Shown here: positions 1-10,523 of the stretch, one piece after another
Layout of the letters: each line of letters opens with the position of its first letter
How positions within the stretch are numbered: position 1 is the stretch's first letter
Assembly: GCA_002270565.1 (NCBI GenBank)
Contig: NQMI01000153.1
Span: 1 to 64,000, forward strand
DNA from: Stenocarpella maydis
Lineage: Eukaryota > Ascomycota > Sordariomycetes > Diaporthales > Diaporthaceae
Length of the DNA: 64,000 nucleotides
Direction: 5' to 3'
Position numbers and translations under genes: made by a program
The notes under the pieces: model-generated
What the model was told of the DNA's origin: nothing
The model's database searches: none
What the model saw: only the letters and a program-made list of their open reading frames with translations

Positions 1-138
1 TTTTGGGTAAGAAATAAGGGTAATGCAGAGGTCTGAATTAAGGTGCAAATGCAGGCCAAAATAATCGACTCACGGCCACCAAACTCATCTTGCGTCACGC
101 ACGCACTGGGCGTACTTAGCGAAAATCGCCTGACTCGC

Positions 139-213
139 AAGTCTAGGGTAACTCCTTGCTAGGAAGTCTAGGGTAACTCCTTACAACGAAGTTTAGGGTA
201 ACTCCTTGCACGG
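139..213. repeat. Three tandem copies of a 25-bp unit
   Basis: The unit beginning AAGTCTAGGGTAACTCCTT recurs at 139, 164 and 189, an exact 25-bp period. The third copy has one C-to-T change (AAGTTTAGGG) and the last six bases of each unit vary. It lies just beyond the natural stop codon of the decayed ORF at 277-930, so it may be part of the same mobile element. The TTAGGG inside copy three is incidental; this is not a telomere array. Confidence 0.8.
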
Positions 214-276
214 AGTACTAACGCCCTGCTGAGCGGTTCCGTTTAACAATACAAATTTCATTCCCAGTAATAAGAA

Positions 277-930
277 TTAGGCACTAGATGAGCTACCCAT
301 AGGCATATTCCCTTCACCCCCTTTATTACTAGTACCTATAAATTCAGACTAACTAGTACTATCATCCATTAAGGAACTCTAATTAAAAACTCTTACCTCA
401 CCCTTAGAATATAGCTACGCCTCTTGCGCTACTATCCTACTAGCCTCTTTAGTGGGACTTTAGTGAGCAACCTTAGTAGACTGCTTGGTAATCTGCCTCT
501 GCTTGGCATCAGCCTCCTCCTTTTCCACATAATCCAACTCATCCAAATTCAATAGACCCTAATGGATAGCCTGAGACATCCTCTTGCGCTATATATGCTT
601 TTGCTTATACAAATAAAGAAGCTTCTCCTTTAACTCTTTAATCTTATCCTCTAGTTTTTTGTGCTAGGCCAAGATATATAAAAGTTCCTTTAAGTTATTT
701 AGCTTTAGGATATTACACTTTAATCGCTACTACTAAATGCATTTAGTATAATAACTGGAAGCCTTCTCTAAGACTTTATAACTCTTAATGCCCTGCGCCT
801 TATAAAAAGAATAAGGTTGCATGGTAATAGCGTTCTATAGGATGGTAAATAATAAAGAATCATATTACTCAACCTTCTTAGAATGATGGGATAATTTGGA
901 AACCTAAGAATCCTTAACTCTAGATAATAT
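277..930 (-). pseudogene. RIP-decayed ORF encoding a lysine/glutamate-rich, coiled-coil-like protein, probably element-encoded
   Basis: One minus-strand frame reads as coherent protein-like sequence from about 930 down to a TAA at 277-279, interrupted by about 13 stop codons. All of these are TAG or TAA and none is TGA. Three consecutive TAG codons lie at 727-735, with others at 664-666, 589-591 and 559-561, all in the same frame. Each stop is what a glutamine codon (CAG or CAA) becomes after a C-to-T change in a CpA context. The surviving residues are rich in K, E, L and Q with a heptad-like pattern, and end in an acidic, glutamine-rich tail. Such tails occur behind transposase domains, but no catalytic domain is visible, so the element class is not assigned. 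Confidence 0.6.
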
Positions 931-1215
931 AACGGATTAGGAAGATATAAATAAAAACACTAATAAACGGAAATAACTTATAGAGTACTTTTAAGGATAA
1001 AAGAAGTAAGGAGGAAGATAGTATTATAAGCTAATATGCATTAGCAGCTGACTACCGTAAAAAACACCCCTAACCTCAGCGGGATAATCCTCAAGCCAGC
1101 CAAGATACCTGATGGGTTAGTAACGACCAGCCCCCTACTAAGGGTTAGGATCTAGCTCGTAATGCTCGATTGCGAGCCATGCGAGCTCGCTCGAAGGATG
1201 AAGTATCAAGCCTCG

Positions 1216-1487
1216 TGTAATGGCTCGATGGCTCGGTATGCAAGCCTGCGAGCCACTAAAGAGTCAGAACATATATACACAACATAGTTATCACTATAGT
1301 AGATAGCTTTCATAGAATAGACTCTTCAGTCGTTAATCTAAGTATTTAATCCTAGTATTGGATAGCCTTACAGCTAGTAATTATTATCAGTTAATAATAT
1401 TGCTTAATAACCGCTTAATAACGTATTCCGAATATAAACCCTTGATCTTTCAGGTTTAATGTATTCGGAGACCCTCTGATTATTACA
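1216..1487. mobile_element. Candidate solo LTR or LTR remnant
   Basis: A 272-bp segment starts TGTAAT and ends ATTACA, giving the TG...CA ends and short perfect inverted termini typical of long terminal repeats. It contains a TATA-like sequence (CATATATACA) near 1270 and lies inside the RIP-like island. Against the call, the five bases on each side (CCTCG and GATAG) do not form a target-site duplication, and no partner LTR or primer-binding site is evident in the window. Confidence 0.35.
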
Positions 1488-2206
1488 GATAGCTTAAATG
1501 TAATATATCATAGTTATAATATTTTTATATGAATTTTAATATTCTTATATATAAGCTATATTAGAAAAATAAAATTATAAGGGTGTATAATCCAAATTCT
1601 TAAATAATTAAGCTAAAAAAATTCTAAAGTTCCTAAAAAAGATACTATAGCTTATTTATATACTTATAATTAAACTCTGAAAATTTAGTTCATTTCAGGC
1701 CTAGTTTAAGGGTTTTAATAGGGTATATATAGACGTTTTTTATATAGGAAAGCAGGGTAGCCACTCCCTGGTCCTAACTACTTCCTAGTACCCTATTTAA
1801 TTAATTTTACTTAATTTATTTAGTTTATTTAAATATATAATTTATATATATATATGTAAATTAAATATAACGGTTTTAAATTTTTAATAAATGAAAGGAA
1901 TCATTTCCTACTTATTTAAAAAGAATTTAATAAATAATGTTTTATAAAAGTATTTAATATTATTAATAACTAATTATTAATAATATTTAAAATTATAACT
2001 TGAGTTATTATTTTTTTAGTTTTAGTTGATTTTCTGAACCCTGTGTATCCTGTATACGTTAGCATTGGAGCCGGGGCTGGATCTCAAGCTAAGCTGCAAC
2101 ACAGCGACAAGTATTCGCGCGAGGCTTGGCCGGAGTGTTCCTTTTTGTGAAGCAACCCATCTCAATACATAGTCAGGTACGCCTTCTCCTCGATCCATCT
2201 CTCGCC

Positions 2207-4097
2207 TCAGTGCATGTACTTAAACGTGTACGCTTTATCGCCAAGCTCAGACAGCTCCAGTCTATCAAAACCACCCTCGGCGCCCTCGGCGAGCTTCCGC
2301 TCGCGCCTCCTGTTGATGGCAGCTTAGCTGACGCTGAGGACGACCGCGGCGGCGATCCCCAGGCACATGAAGCCCAGCTCCAGCCCGTGGCCAAGGATGT
2401 AGCGGGGAGCGTCCGGCTGGCGGTAGAAGTTGGACGCCATCGCGCCCCCGAGGTTCCCGACACCGATCTGGATCGCCATGCCCGCGCTCCGCTTGTAGCC
2501 GCCGGCGAGGTTGTTGGACAGCCAGGCGATGTTGCCGGGGGAGCTTGGGTAGATGGCGCACACGGTGATGAAGACCCCGCCGTAGACCACTCGGGGGTGC
2601 TCTGTCGAGTCGGTGGAGATGCACCTGGGCAGAGAGCGTCAGTCTTCTCCCAGTGGGAGGGGGGGGGGTTTGTGTTTGGGGAGGATGCGGGCGGCGTACA
2701 TAGCGAAACCGATGATCATGACACACAGGAATAGGATAATGAAGGGGCTCCTCTTGCCAGCGCGGTCAGACAGGTAAGCGAAGATGACGGCTTTTATCGC
2801 TGCTGTCACATAGATCGGGACCGTCATCAGCTGGGCCGTGCTCGATGTGTAGCCCAGATTCTTGATGATTGTCGGTAGGAAGAGGCTTGTGCCATACAGA
2901 GGACAGACAATCTAGAAGGAACATTTGAAGAGTCAGCGAGTTGGTGCTATCAAAGGGTTGTCGTGGGAGAGACCGATACTCACGCCCCAATACACAAAGA
3001 TATTCACCCAGATCTGCCAGTCCAAGAATACCTGCCTCACATACTTCCACTGGAACTCGTCAGCCTCGGTAACCTGTGCCGCTCTCCCACCAGAGCCATG
3101 GAGCTTGGCAGATTGGCCTTGGTACTTCAGGCGGAAGACCACAAACGCCCGCTCCTCCTCGATCAGGAATTTCGCCGTCTCGGGAAAGTCGTGGAGCAGG
3201 AAGAAAGCTGCGAAGGCGGCAATCACCGAATATCCACCTCCACCCTTCGAGGTTCCCGACGCCGTCCATCTTGGAGATGCCGAAGGCCAGGAGGCCGCTG
3301 AAGGCACCGGCGACTGAGGCGGCGGAAAAGAATAGGGCCTGCCGGAATTGAATCTCGTGCCTGCAATACCACATTGTGAGGTAATATGCTACGCCGGCTG
3401 CTCATGAATACGCGTCAGTAATAACACGGAAACAGACCGTCGGCACACGGAAGCACACTAGCTAGATCAATATCTGAACATGATGCTCTTGACGCTTTCT
3501 TGGGCTCATGAAGCACACAAGACAGACACTACATCAAACTCACAACAGTCACTTACGATACAGCCCAGCCTCGGTAACCCCCAAGAACAAGCGCGCAGCC
3601 AGGAGCCCCTGGTAATTCCTCACGACCCCCATCAGCGTCATGACCGTGCCCCAGGCCACCATGATGATGGGCAGCCACCTGCTGGGGCGCAGCCTCTTGA
3701 GCAAGAGGTTGCTGGGGACCTCGAAGGCGGCGTAGGTGAAGAAGAAGGCCGTCAGGCACCAGTTGTACTCGTGGCTGCGCATCCCCAGGTCCTCCTGCAG
3801 GCCCTCAATCTTTGCGTTGCCGATGTTGCCGCGGTCCAGGAAGGAGAGCAGGTACAGCAGCGAGAGCATGGGGATCAGCCGCAGGTCCATCTTGCGCAGG
3901 ATCTCCTTCCCGTTCAGGTGCCGGAACGAGCCCAGCGTCGTCCCCTCAGCCGTGGCCAGGGCGTCGATGCGCCCGATCTCGTCTCGGACCCCATGCTGGT
4001 GTTTGTGTGGGGTGAGGGCGGAGATGGTGCCGGTGCTGAACTCGTTTTGGGCAATATCGGCCTTTTCTGAGTGGGATCTGTCGGGCGAGGAGACCAT
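2207..4097 (-). pseudogene. Decayed MFS transporter of the anion:cation symporter (Dal5 allantoate permease/Tna1) family
   Basis: The start at 4097 opens a cytosolic N-terminus followed by the family's first membrane segments (LLYLLSFLDRGNIGNAKIEG, residues about 75-95). Four exons can be traced: 4097-3557, 3400-2984, 2911-2700 and 2624 to the end. The introns 3401-3556, 2912-2983 and 2625-2699 all have GT-AG ends and rejoin family-typical sequence (EAGLYPAGVAYYLTMWY, then WGIVCPLYGTS, then GFAMCISTDS). Two lesions are visible. At about 3227, after GWRWIF, a stretch expected to encode roughly eight residues is missing and the frame shifts. At 2324-2326 a TAA sits where the family usually has an aromatic codon, followed in frame by a normal-looking C-terminal tail to a TGA at 2207. 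Substrate cannot be inferred. The gene touches the AT-rich island but is itself GC-rich and not RIP-mutated. An assembly error could explain the frameshift, less easily both lesions. Confidence 0.85.
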
Positions 4098-5188
4098 CTT
4101 GAATGTGTATATATGAATATGACCACTTACGTAGAAGACTGTGCGAAGGTATCGGAGAATGTAATGTCCTGGATACAGCAGAGACCAGGTGCCGAGAACG
4201 ACTGTTCCCCCGCAATCACCACCTCTATCCCTCCCCAACAAGATGCCCCACGGCCTAGATACTCGGTACTCGGGGAGGTGGTCCTGGATTGTTACTCGCT
4301 GGCGGCTGCGGCTCTGGAGACGATTACGCCAGAAAGCTTAGCCCTAGTCTTTAATTCCCCGCACCCCAGACTGCTTGGCAAACGACGGAGTCACAGCAAG
4401 TACATCGTCGACCATGAACTGATGATGCAATAGCTTTCGATGCTGGAAGGCTTCCGGGGCCTTTTCGCCAGGGGGATGTTGGGCGGAGGAGTCTTGCATC
4501 TATGCATGTGTCTCGGGCGCATTGACCCAGAGGATGGTGTGAGCCCACACTGTCTCGTGGTGGCTTTCGTTTTCATTCCAAGGTCCTCCAACCTTTGAAA
4601 CAAGCTCACCGGGAGCCTGAGTGGTGCTACACTGGATTAGGTGCTCCGGCATGTCTCAAGGACCGACATGATGGCCTGTCGGGTTCCATTCAATGTTCTC
4701 TGCGGCCGTCCAGGTTCGCGATTTTGAACCACGTCACCCCAAATGCAGGATCGAATAACGCTTTGGCGGCTGTATGAAGCGAGAATCATTGTATTTGCAG
4801 CGTCCCGTGCCTCTGTGCGGTCGTCCTTCGAGCTCTTCGACTCCCAGTGTTTTGGAGTATTGCCCGCAGTAATACTGCTTCTTGGTCTTGAGACTCCCCT
4901 CTGGACTTGTGTATCACTTGGTATCTGTGTATATAGTGAGCCCCATTACGATGACACGACAATGGTTTCGATGCTGATCCCTGGTGAGGCATCACATGCT
5001 GCTTCACTCAAGTCTGGCCACTTGGAATGGCATAATTAGGTTGTCAAGTTGTGATATAGGTTCATTGCAGGCTTCAACTATAGAGGTACCCACTGCCCTC
5101 CAGCCCTGACCTGACTAGGCCTACAAATGCCCCAACACATTTGGCGAGACCGTCTCGTCTGATAGAATATCATCCAATGGGGGTCTCC
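4098..5188. other. Intergenic stretch, no gene recognised
   Basis: Only short overlapping ORFs without recognisable similarity are present. The stretch separates the start of the decayed transporter from the 3' end of the small secreted-protein gene. I see no repeats or RNA genes. Confidence 0.6.
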
Positions 5189-5823
5189 TCAGAAGCAGCC
5201 ATCACATTGCTTTGGCTATTTGAATTAGTTTAGCTACAGCCACATGTTGTTGCGTGAGGAGGGAAGCGAGGCTCACCGTGTTGACACCCATGTTGGTAGC
5301 AGCGGCAATGCAAGCAGCATCAGCACCGAAGTCTTGCAGCAACGAATTAGCAACAAGCAAATAGCACTTGGATTGCCGTGGGGGAATGTATCCGATGCAA
5401 AAAGGAAGATCTTAAAGGCCTGCTACATACCGAATCCGTAGTAGGCGGCAGCCTTAGCACAAGCAACCCCGGTGGGGGCCAGGGCTGCAAAGCAGGCTGC
5501 AGTGTACTGTCAGTAATGGGGCTCTTCATCCAAAGGAGCACTATCCTCCTCTGAGCTAGGAGTATGCCTTGGAGGACCGAACCCTTGAAGTTCCAGCATA
5601 AACGGGCGACCGGAGAACCAGCGAGCTTCTCGGGGTTGTCAACATCCACGGTGGTGTAGGTGATGCGCACAACATCAGTACCACGGTTGTCCTTGAACAT
5701 CTCCAGGGTAGCAGTGACGTTTCCGTCGGCGGCTGTACCCATGAGGAAATTGTTGCGGTCGACCCCGGCCGAAACGACACCACTGAAGGCGAAGAGAGCT
5801 GTTGTGATAGCTGCAGATCGCAT
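5189..5823 (-). CDS. Small secreted cysteine-containing protein, fungal calcium-binding protein (Cbp1-like) family
   Basis: Start 5823 gives a signal-peptide-like N-terminus (MRSAAITTALFAFSGVVSAG). The model has four exons: 5823 to about 5583, 5496-5431, 5332-5277 and 5215-5189. Introns 2 (5333-5430, GTATGT...AAG) and 3 (5216-5276, GTGAGC...TAG) are well supported. Intron 1 has a weak donor, either GTTCGG at 5582 or GTTTAT at 5603; both keep the frame. The C-terminal half carries CFAALAPTGVACAKA, then DAACIAAA, then a CDGCF end. This C-x2-ALAP, AC, C, C-x2-C layout is the one I associate with the fungal calcium-binding protein domain (the Histoplasma Cbp1 family). With the first donor the mature protein has six cysteines, an even number suited to three disulfides, and about 129 residues. 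A TATA element lies 140 bp upstream. The role is unknown; the class includes secreted, sometimes host-interacting proteins. Family assignment is by eye. Confidence 0.65.
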
Positions 5824-5959
5824 ATTGATTTTCGGGCGAGGCGTGCTCCCCCCTCAGACTGGGTATGTAAGACTCCGGGGCGAAGAAAGGTAGAGGCAAT
5901 GGATGAAGGGGTTGAAAGGAGAAAGTCAAGATCGTAGATGGGACCCTCAAGTCTTGCGC

Positions 5960-5966
5960 TTTTATA
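5960..5966 (-). promoter_or_regulatory. TATA box of the secreted-protein gene
   Basis: TATAAAA reads on the minus strand about 140 bp upstream of the start codon at 5823, followed by a pyrimidine- and AAG-rich leader. This is a usual spacing for a strongly expressed fungal gene. Confidence 0.5.
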
Positions 5967-8076
5967 ATTAGCTGAAACCCGTCAAGGTGTTTGGTGGGAG
6001 TGAACTCTCTGGTGAATGGGAACGTAGTTGGAATGGTGACGGTTAGCAGTGACTGTTCTTGTGAACCAATTTGTGTGGATTAAAGATCCACAGTGATGTA
6101 CGAAAACAACTGGCTATCCAAGGTACCACATGTCATGAACCAGTGGCTGAACAAACAAGCTGAGAAACATACGGTGAATACTAAAAATACCATAGGACTT
6201 GCGTCGTATAAATTCAAAATTGTTCACCCAGTCAACCCTGCTTCACCTTTATATATTGTAGCTCCTTGATACTTCCCTCCTACACCCATCCACGCAGCGC
6301 ACGCACTCAACTCAACAGCACTCCAACTAGACACGATGCTTAAAGCCAAAGAACACCACCTTTCACCAAGATGGTGGCAGAATCAATACAGTATAGTAAT
6401 AAAGCAGCTAATATTAGTAATCAATCACTGATCAATGGTCAGTGAGTCTAGAGCTAAACTACCTAGCCTATGATTTCATGCACGTTGCGGATTCATGGGC
6501 CACTAGTTTTGTCACGTAACATGGTTGTAAGTATTCAGGTTTTTCAGACAAACAGACTATCTCAACTCCTGTCCATACATGAGCTCGCACTAGAAGTTGT
6601 CAGGTCTTCGGCCCGGACTCAGAATCGCTTGAGCTTCTGGTCTGAGCACAGTGTCGTGGTCTGGCTCGGGAACAGATAACTATCGGCCACAAAATCCAGG
6701 TTGGCAAATGTGTCCCCCTCGACGTCGGCGTGGTTACTTCTCTGAACAGAGCCCTCATGCCTGTAAATATGGGGGAGGGTATTTAGGCAGTTTCAGCACA
6801 GGCTGTTTGTCTGTCAGACTAGGCTTGTCCTCCTGTGCTCGGCCAAACGACTGAAAGCGCCTGCAGAGCCTTTGCAGGAGGCTGTTAACCAGACTTTGCA
6901 GTTTCGTATCCGAAGTTGTTTGTCTGTTTAACAACACAGTACGCCTCATCACGAGGCTAGCACTATTTTATTAGTGGCTATTGTATTTTGAAATTTATCG
7001 TTATCGGTATTGTATTTCTTACCAAACGCTGAGTCTTTGAGCGTTTATGACTGTATGAAGGGACCGCAGCAGCTCCTTCCTATTTAAGGGAATTATGACC
7101 GGATTAAAAAGAAACCACCCACTTAACGACACAGTACGGAAGCACCGTGATTGATGCCATCATGGCCGCTACAGCGCCTTGGATATGTTGCCAGAGAAAC
7201 TCCAAAGTATCATCTTCCACATCCTTATAGCCTAGATCGCCCTTATAAACAAAAGGGTGCTCAGTAATTTGCAGGCAATCGTGGCTGTGAACGGCTGAGA
7301 AGCTGGGGTTGAAGCCATGACATGAAGGCAACCTTGGAAGGGAGGGCAGCGGTCGACACTGCCGTGCCCACCCCACCGCTATTTAGAAAGACGGTGCTAT
7401 GCAGTGGCTAAAGAGCTGTAGATGCACGTCAACAGAGTTTCTGGACCCAGGTGCCTCCACCGCCTCGACATGCATATGCACTCTGCCGTTCTTCAAACAC
7501 TGCTGACTCGAGTTGCCCCCTTCACCTTCAGCTAGATCAGGTGCCCCCGCGGAGAATTGATCCTTGAGAGGGGTTCCACACCAACCAGTAGATTTCACCC
7601 ATCCCTGTTCCAAACAATGAAACCAATTAACCTACGAGCTCGATTACATACCTCAGTCCTCTTCCACGCCTTGGTCTCTACCACATATGAAAGCGCTGAC
7701 TAGGTAGGTGTCCGTCACTGCTGGGCACTGCACCAACAACCCCATATTTTCAGCCCCTGCTGCAGTGGGTAAAGTGCCCCTCAATCCCCTCTTCTTAGGT
7801 ACAGTCCAAAGAATAGGATCCGGGTCTGGGTGCTTGGACCGCAGCAATCTGGACCGAGACACAGAAACCTGTCACTCAGTCATCAATAGACAGGCTCTCA
7901 ATCAATAGACAAGCTCTCAGAATTGGAGGCCAGTTGAGGCTTCCGGCCACGGGGAACACCATCACTTGCAACCACACTCGACAGTCTGTGTGGCACCCCT
8001 GCCAGAAATCCATGCCACCTGGACGCGCTCGCAAGTGATCCCCTTGCTATGCTGCAGGTACCTTGTGTTGAAAAGG
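5967..8076. other. Intergenic stretch without a recognised gene
   Basis: Roughly 2.1 kb with only short ORFs. The part from 6950 to 7030 is locally AT-rich. A 19-bp direct duplication lies at 7882-7919. The rest up to 8076 presumably includes the P450 promoter and leader. No conserved domain was seen in any frame. Confidence 0.55.
7882..7919. repeat. 19-bp tandem duplication
   Basis: The unit ATCAATAGACAGGCTCTCA (7882-7900) is followed immediately by a second copy with one G-to-A difference (7901-7919). It sits about 160 bp upstream of the P450 start and looks like a simple slippage duplication. Confidence 0.8.
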
Positions 8077-9951
8077 ATGTTTTTCGATCTCATCACATGG
8101 CCAACGGCCTATACACTAGGGATGCTTTTCCTGACCACCCTCCTGTGGCTTCGGTACACCACTCGGCGGGACACTTTCGACGCACGCAACAAGCACGGCG
8201 AGGCTAAGGGTGCACCTCTGACGGTTCCCTACGTTTTCCCTTTGTTGGGCAGTCTGCCACTAAAATATCTGTGGAGACCGAGAGACTTTGTACTGGACCC
8301 AAGGCATGTTGACATTATTTACCTAATTGCCCCTCCACAGTGCTGTCATAGCTGATATTCGCAATAGCGGCTTCTTCCAGAGTCCCCAACCAGTCCGAGC
8401 CAAGATCCTCACGTACGAGTTCTACGCCGTCAGGGGCCCAGAGAATGTCAAGGAGCTCTTTAGGAACTCGTGGTCATGCAATTCCGTCCCCTTCGTCAAG
8501 TTCGCACTCGGCCGTGCCTTTGGGCTGCCACCAGATGCTCTGAGCCTGTACGACACGGACGACTCGGGCTGGGGCCGCGTGCCTCACCCGGACAGCACCG
8601 TTGAGTTTCGCAACCGTGTCGACTACCGCTCGTACGAGTCTGTGGGCCGCCTCCTCGAGGGCAAAGGTCTCTTGCCCTTCTGGGCCAGGTTCGCGGGCGG
8701 CATCACGCAGCGGCTGCACGGGTTGCACGGCCGCATCGGAGCCGATGGGGAAGATCACGCGGACTTAATGAAGTTCGTCGGGGACGAGACCACTATCTCG
8801 GTCCTCAACGCTCTGTGCGGTCCTTACCTCCTAGGGCTGAACCCGAATTTCTTACTGGACTTTTGGGACTTTGATCGCAACTTGCAGACCTATCTTCAAG
8901 GTACGTCGTTCAGGAAGCAGGCAGCTCCGTCTACAATATCTTCCTCACAAACTTGCGGCAGGGATCCCTTGGCTCCTTGCCCCGAGGGCCTACGCAGCCC
9001 GCAAGAGGGTGCTAAGCTCCGTAAAGGTCTGGCAAGATCATGCCAGAGCCCACTTCAAACGCTCGGCCATCGGTGCCGACGGCGATGATCCGTTCTGGGG
9101 CAGCAGCTTCTTCCGAGAAAGGCAGGGGATGTTCCTCGAGATGGACGGGTATGATCACGATGCTATCGCATCGCAGGACTTTGGGTTAATATGGGCGTGA
9201 GAGTTAAAATGTCCTCCTCTTGGTGCTGGGAACCACCCTTCGGGCTAACATATCCTACAGAGCAAGAAACTCTATCACTGCTGGGTCGTGGGCTCTCTTC
9301 GAGATATACCGCGACCCTGAGCTCCTCGCGAGCGTGAGGGCCGAGGTGGATGCTTGCGCGGTCGGCCACGAAGACGGGTGTATCCAGTTTGATGTCGACC
9401 AGCTGCTGCGTCTGCCGATCCTCCAGGCCGTCTACGCAGAGACCTTGCGCCTCCGGACGCACTTCTACATCATACGGATGCCAGACCGTGCAGACATGCA
9501 CATCGGTGATTGGATAATACCTAGGCAAAAGGTGGTTGTCACACCCACGACGGTTGCGCACATGGACGCTGAAGCATGGGGCGCTGGCCCGGGGAATGAA
9601 CACCCCGTAGACCAGTTCTGGATCGGTAGATTCCTCAAATACCCACCAGTAAGGTATAGCGGCAGTGCACAAACACGGGTCGCCGCTGCTCCGGAATACT
9701 CAACAAAAGGGCTCGAAGGATCGTGGATACCCTACGGAGGCGGACTGAGGCAGTGTCCGGGCCGGCACTTTGCAAAGCGCCAGATCCTACTCACCACCGC
9801 CTTGGTGGTGAGCCTATTCGACTGCGAGATACTCGAAGAAGGTATGGGTGTAAAGGAGGACCTCTCGCTCACGGGCTTCGGAAGTGGGGTATCGCATCCA
9901 GCTGGCAAGGTGCCGGTGCGTATACGGCGTAGAGGGGAGTACAACAAGTGA
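8077..9951 (+). CDS. Cytochrome P450 monooxygenase, microsomal, CYP7/CYP8-like type
   Basis: The start at 8077 gives an N-terminal membrane anchor (about residues 10-25) followed by a basic stop-transfer (RYTTRR) and a proline-containing hinge (PYVFPLLGSLP). Four exons: 8077 to about 8303, 8341-8900, 8962-9196 and 9261-9951. Introns 8901-8961 (GTACGT) and 9197-9260 (GTGAGA) are clean. The first exon junction is unusual, see findings. The I-helix region is rebuilt across the last intron (WAARNSITAGSWALF). The K-helix ExxR is ETLR, and the haem-binding loop is GGGLRQCPGRHFAK with the ligand cysteine codon at 9754-9756. The length of about 570 residues is slightly above the usual 500-550. The GGGxxxCPGRHFAK form is typical of fungal P450s that resemble sterol 7-alpha-hydroxylase and prostacyclin-synthase classes. 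Substrate is unknown. It lies 0.6 kb upstream of an aminotransferase on the same strand. Confidence 0.85.
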
Positions 9952-10523
9952 GGCTCAAATAATGCATACGGCGCTTTGGTGCGTTTATAAGAAGGTCGCT
10001 ATGGCATTCACTTGCATGCATATATCCCTGAACTTCTAGCTCACCACGCAGCCAGGTCGGCGAGAAAACCATTAGGAGACAGTAACTTGCCCAAGTTAAT
10101 GAGTTAGATAAGAATACCGCACATGCAGACTCAATAGAGTATAGTCAACTAGGCTATTGGATTCCACCCAAGTCAAAACATCGGGAAGAGCTCATCGAAG
10201 CACCCGGGGACACTGCCCTCCATTTCCCGCGGGAAACTTGTTGGGTGTCGCAGTCGAGATTGCCGCGGGGAACTCGCTCAGCCAATGAAGACCGCCGGAG
10301 CGCTATCAACAACACGCATTAGGGCGAGCAACTAAGTTACAAGCCGATGGCATGTGCGGAGCGGAGATGGATAAGTATATAATGCAAAGCCCTCGTATGG
10401 GAAGCAGCTGCATCCATGGACATGCATGCCAATAGGCCAGGTACTGCGGCTTTTGCACAATTATTCGTCGCTTGATGTAAGAGGCTTCTTACTGTGCTGT
10501 CGATATTCTTCACCAACTTGACC
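9952..10523. other. Spacer between the P450 and aminotransferase genes
   Basis: About 570 bp containing the P450 3' region and the aminotransferase promoter. No ORF of interest was seen. Confidence 0.5.

Larger units (their letters stand above)
1..2030. repeat. AT-rich island with RIP-like decay
   Basis: The stretch is strongly AT-rich, dense in TA dinucleotides and long runs of TTAA/TAAT, most extreme from about 1490 to 2030. It switches abruptly to GC-rich unique sequence at about 2040. No open reading frame of useful length survives on either strand. The composition is what repeat-induced point mutation (C-to-T, preferring CpA) leaves in Pezizomycotina repeats. That mechanism is an inference; what is seen is the base composition and the pattern of stop codons described for the broken ORF at 277-930. 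Confidence 0.75.

Noticed and set aside
139..213. Telomere-like TTAGGG within tandem repeats
   Set aside because: The period is 25 bp and only one copy contains TTAGGG, so this is not a telomeric or interstitial telomere array.
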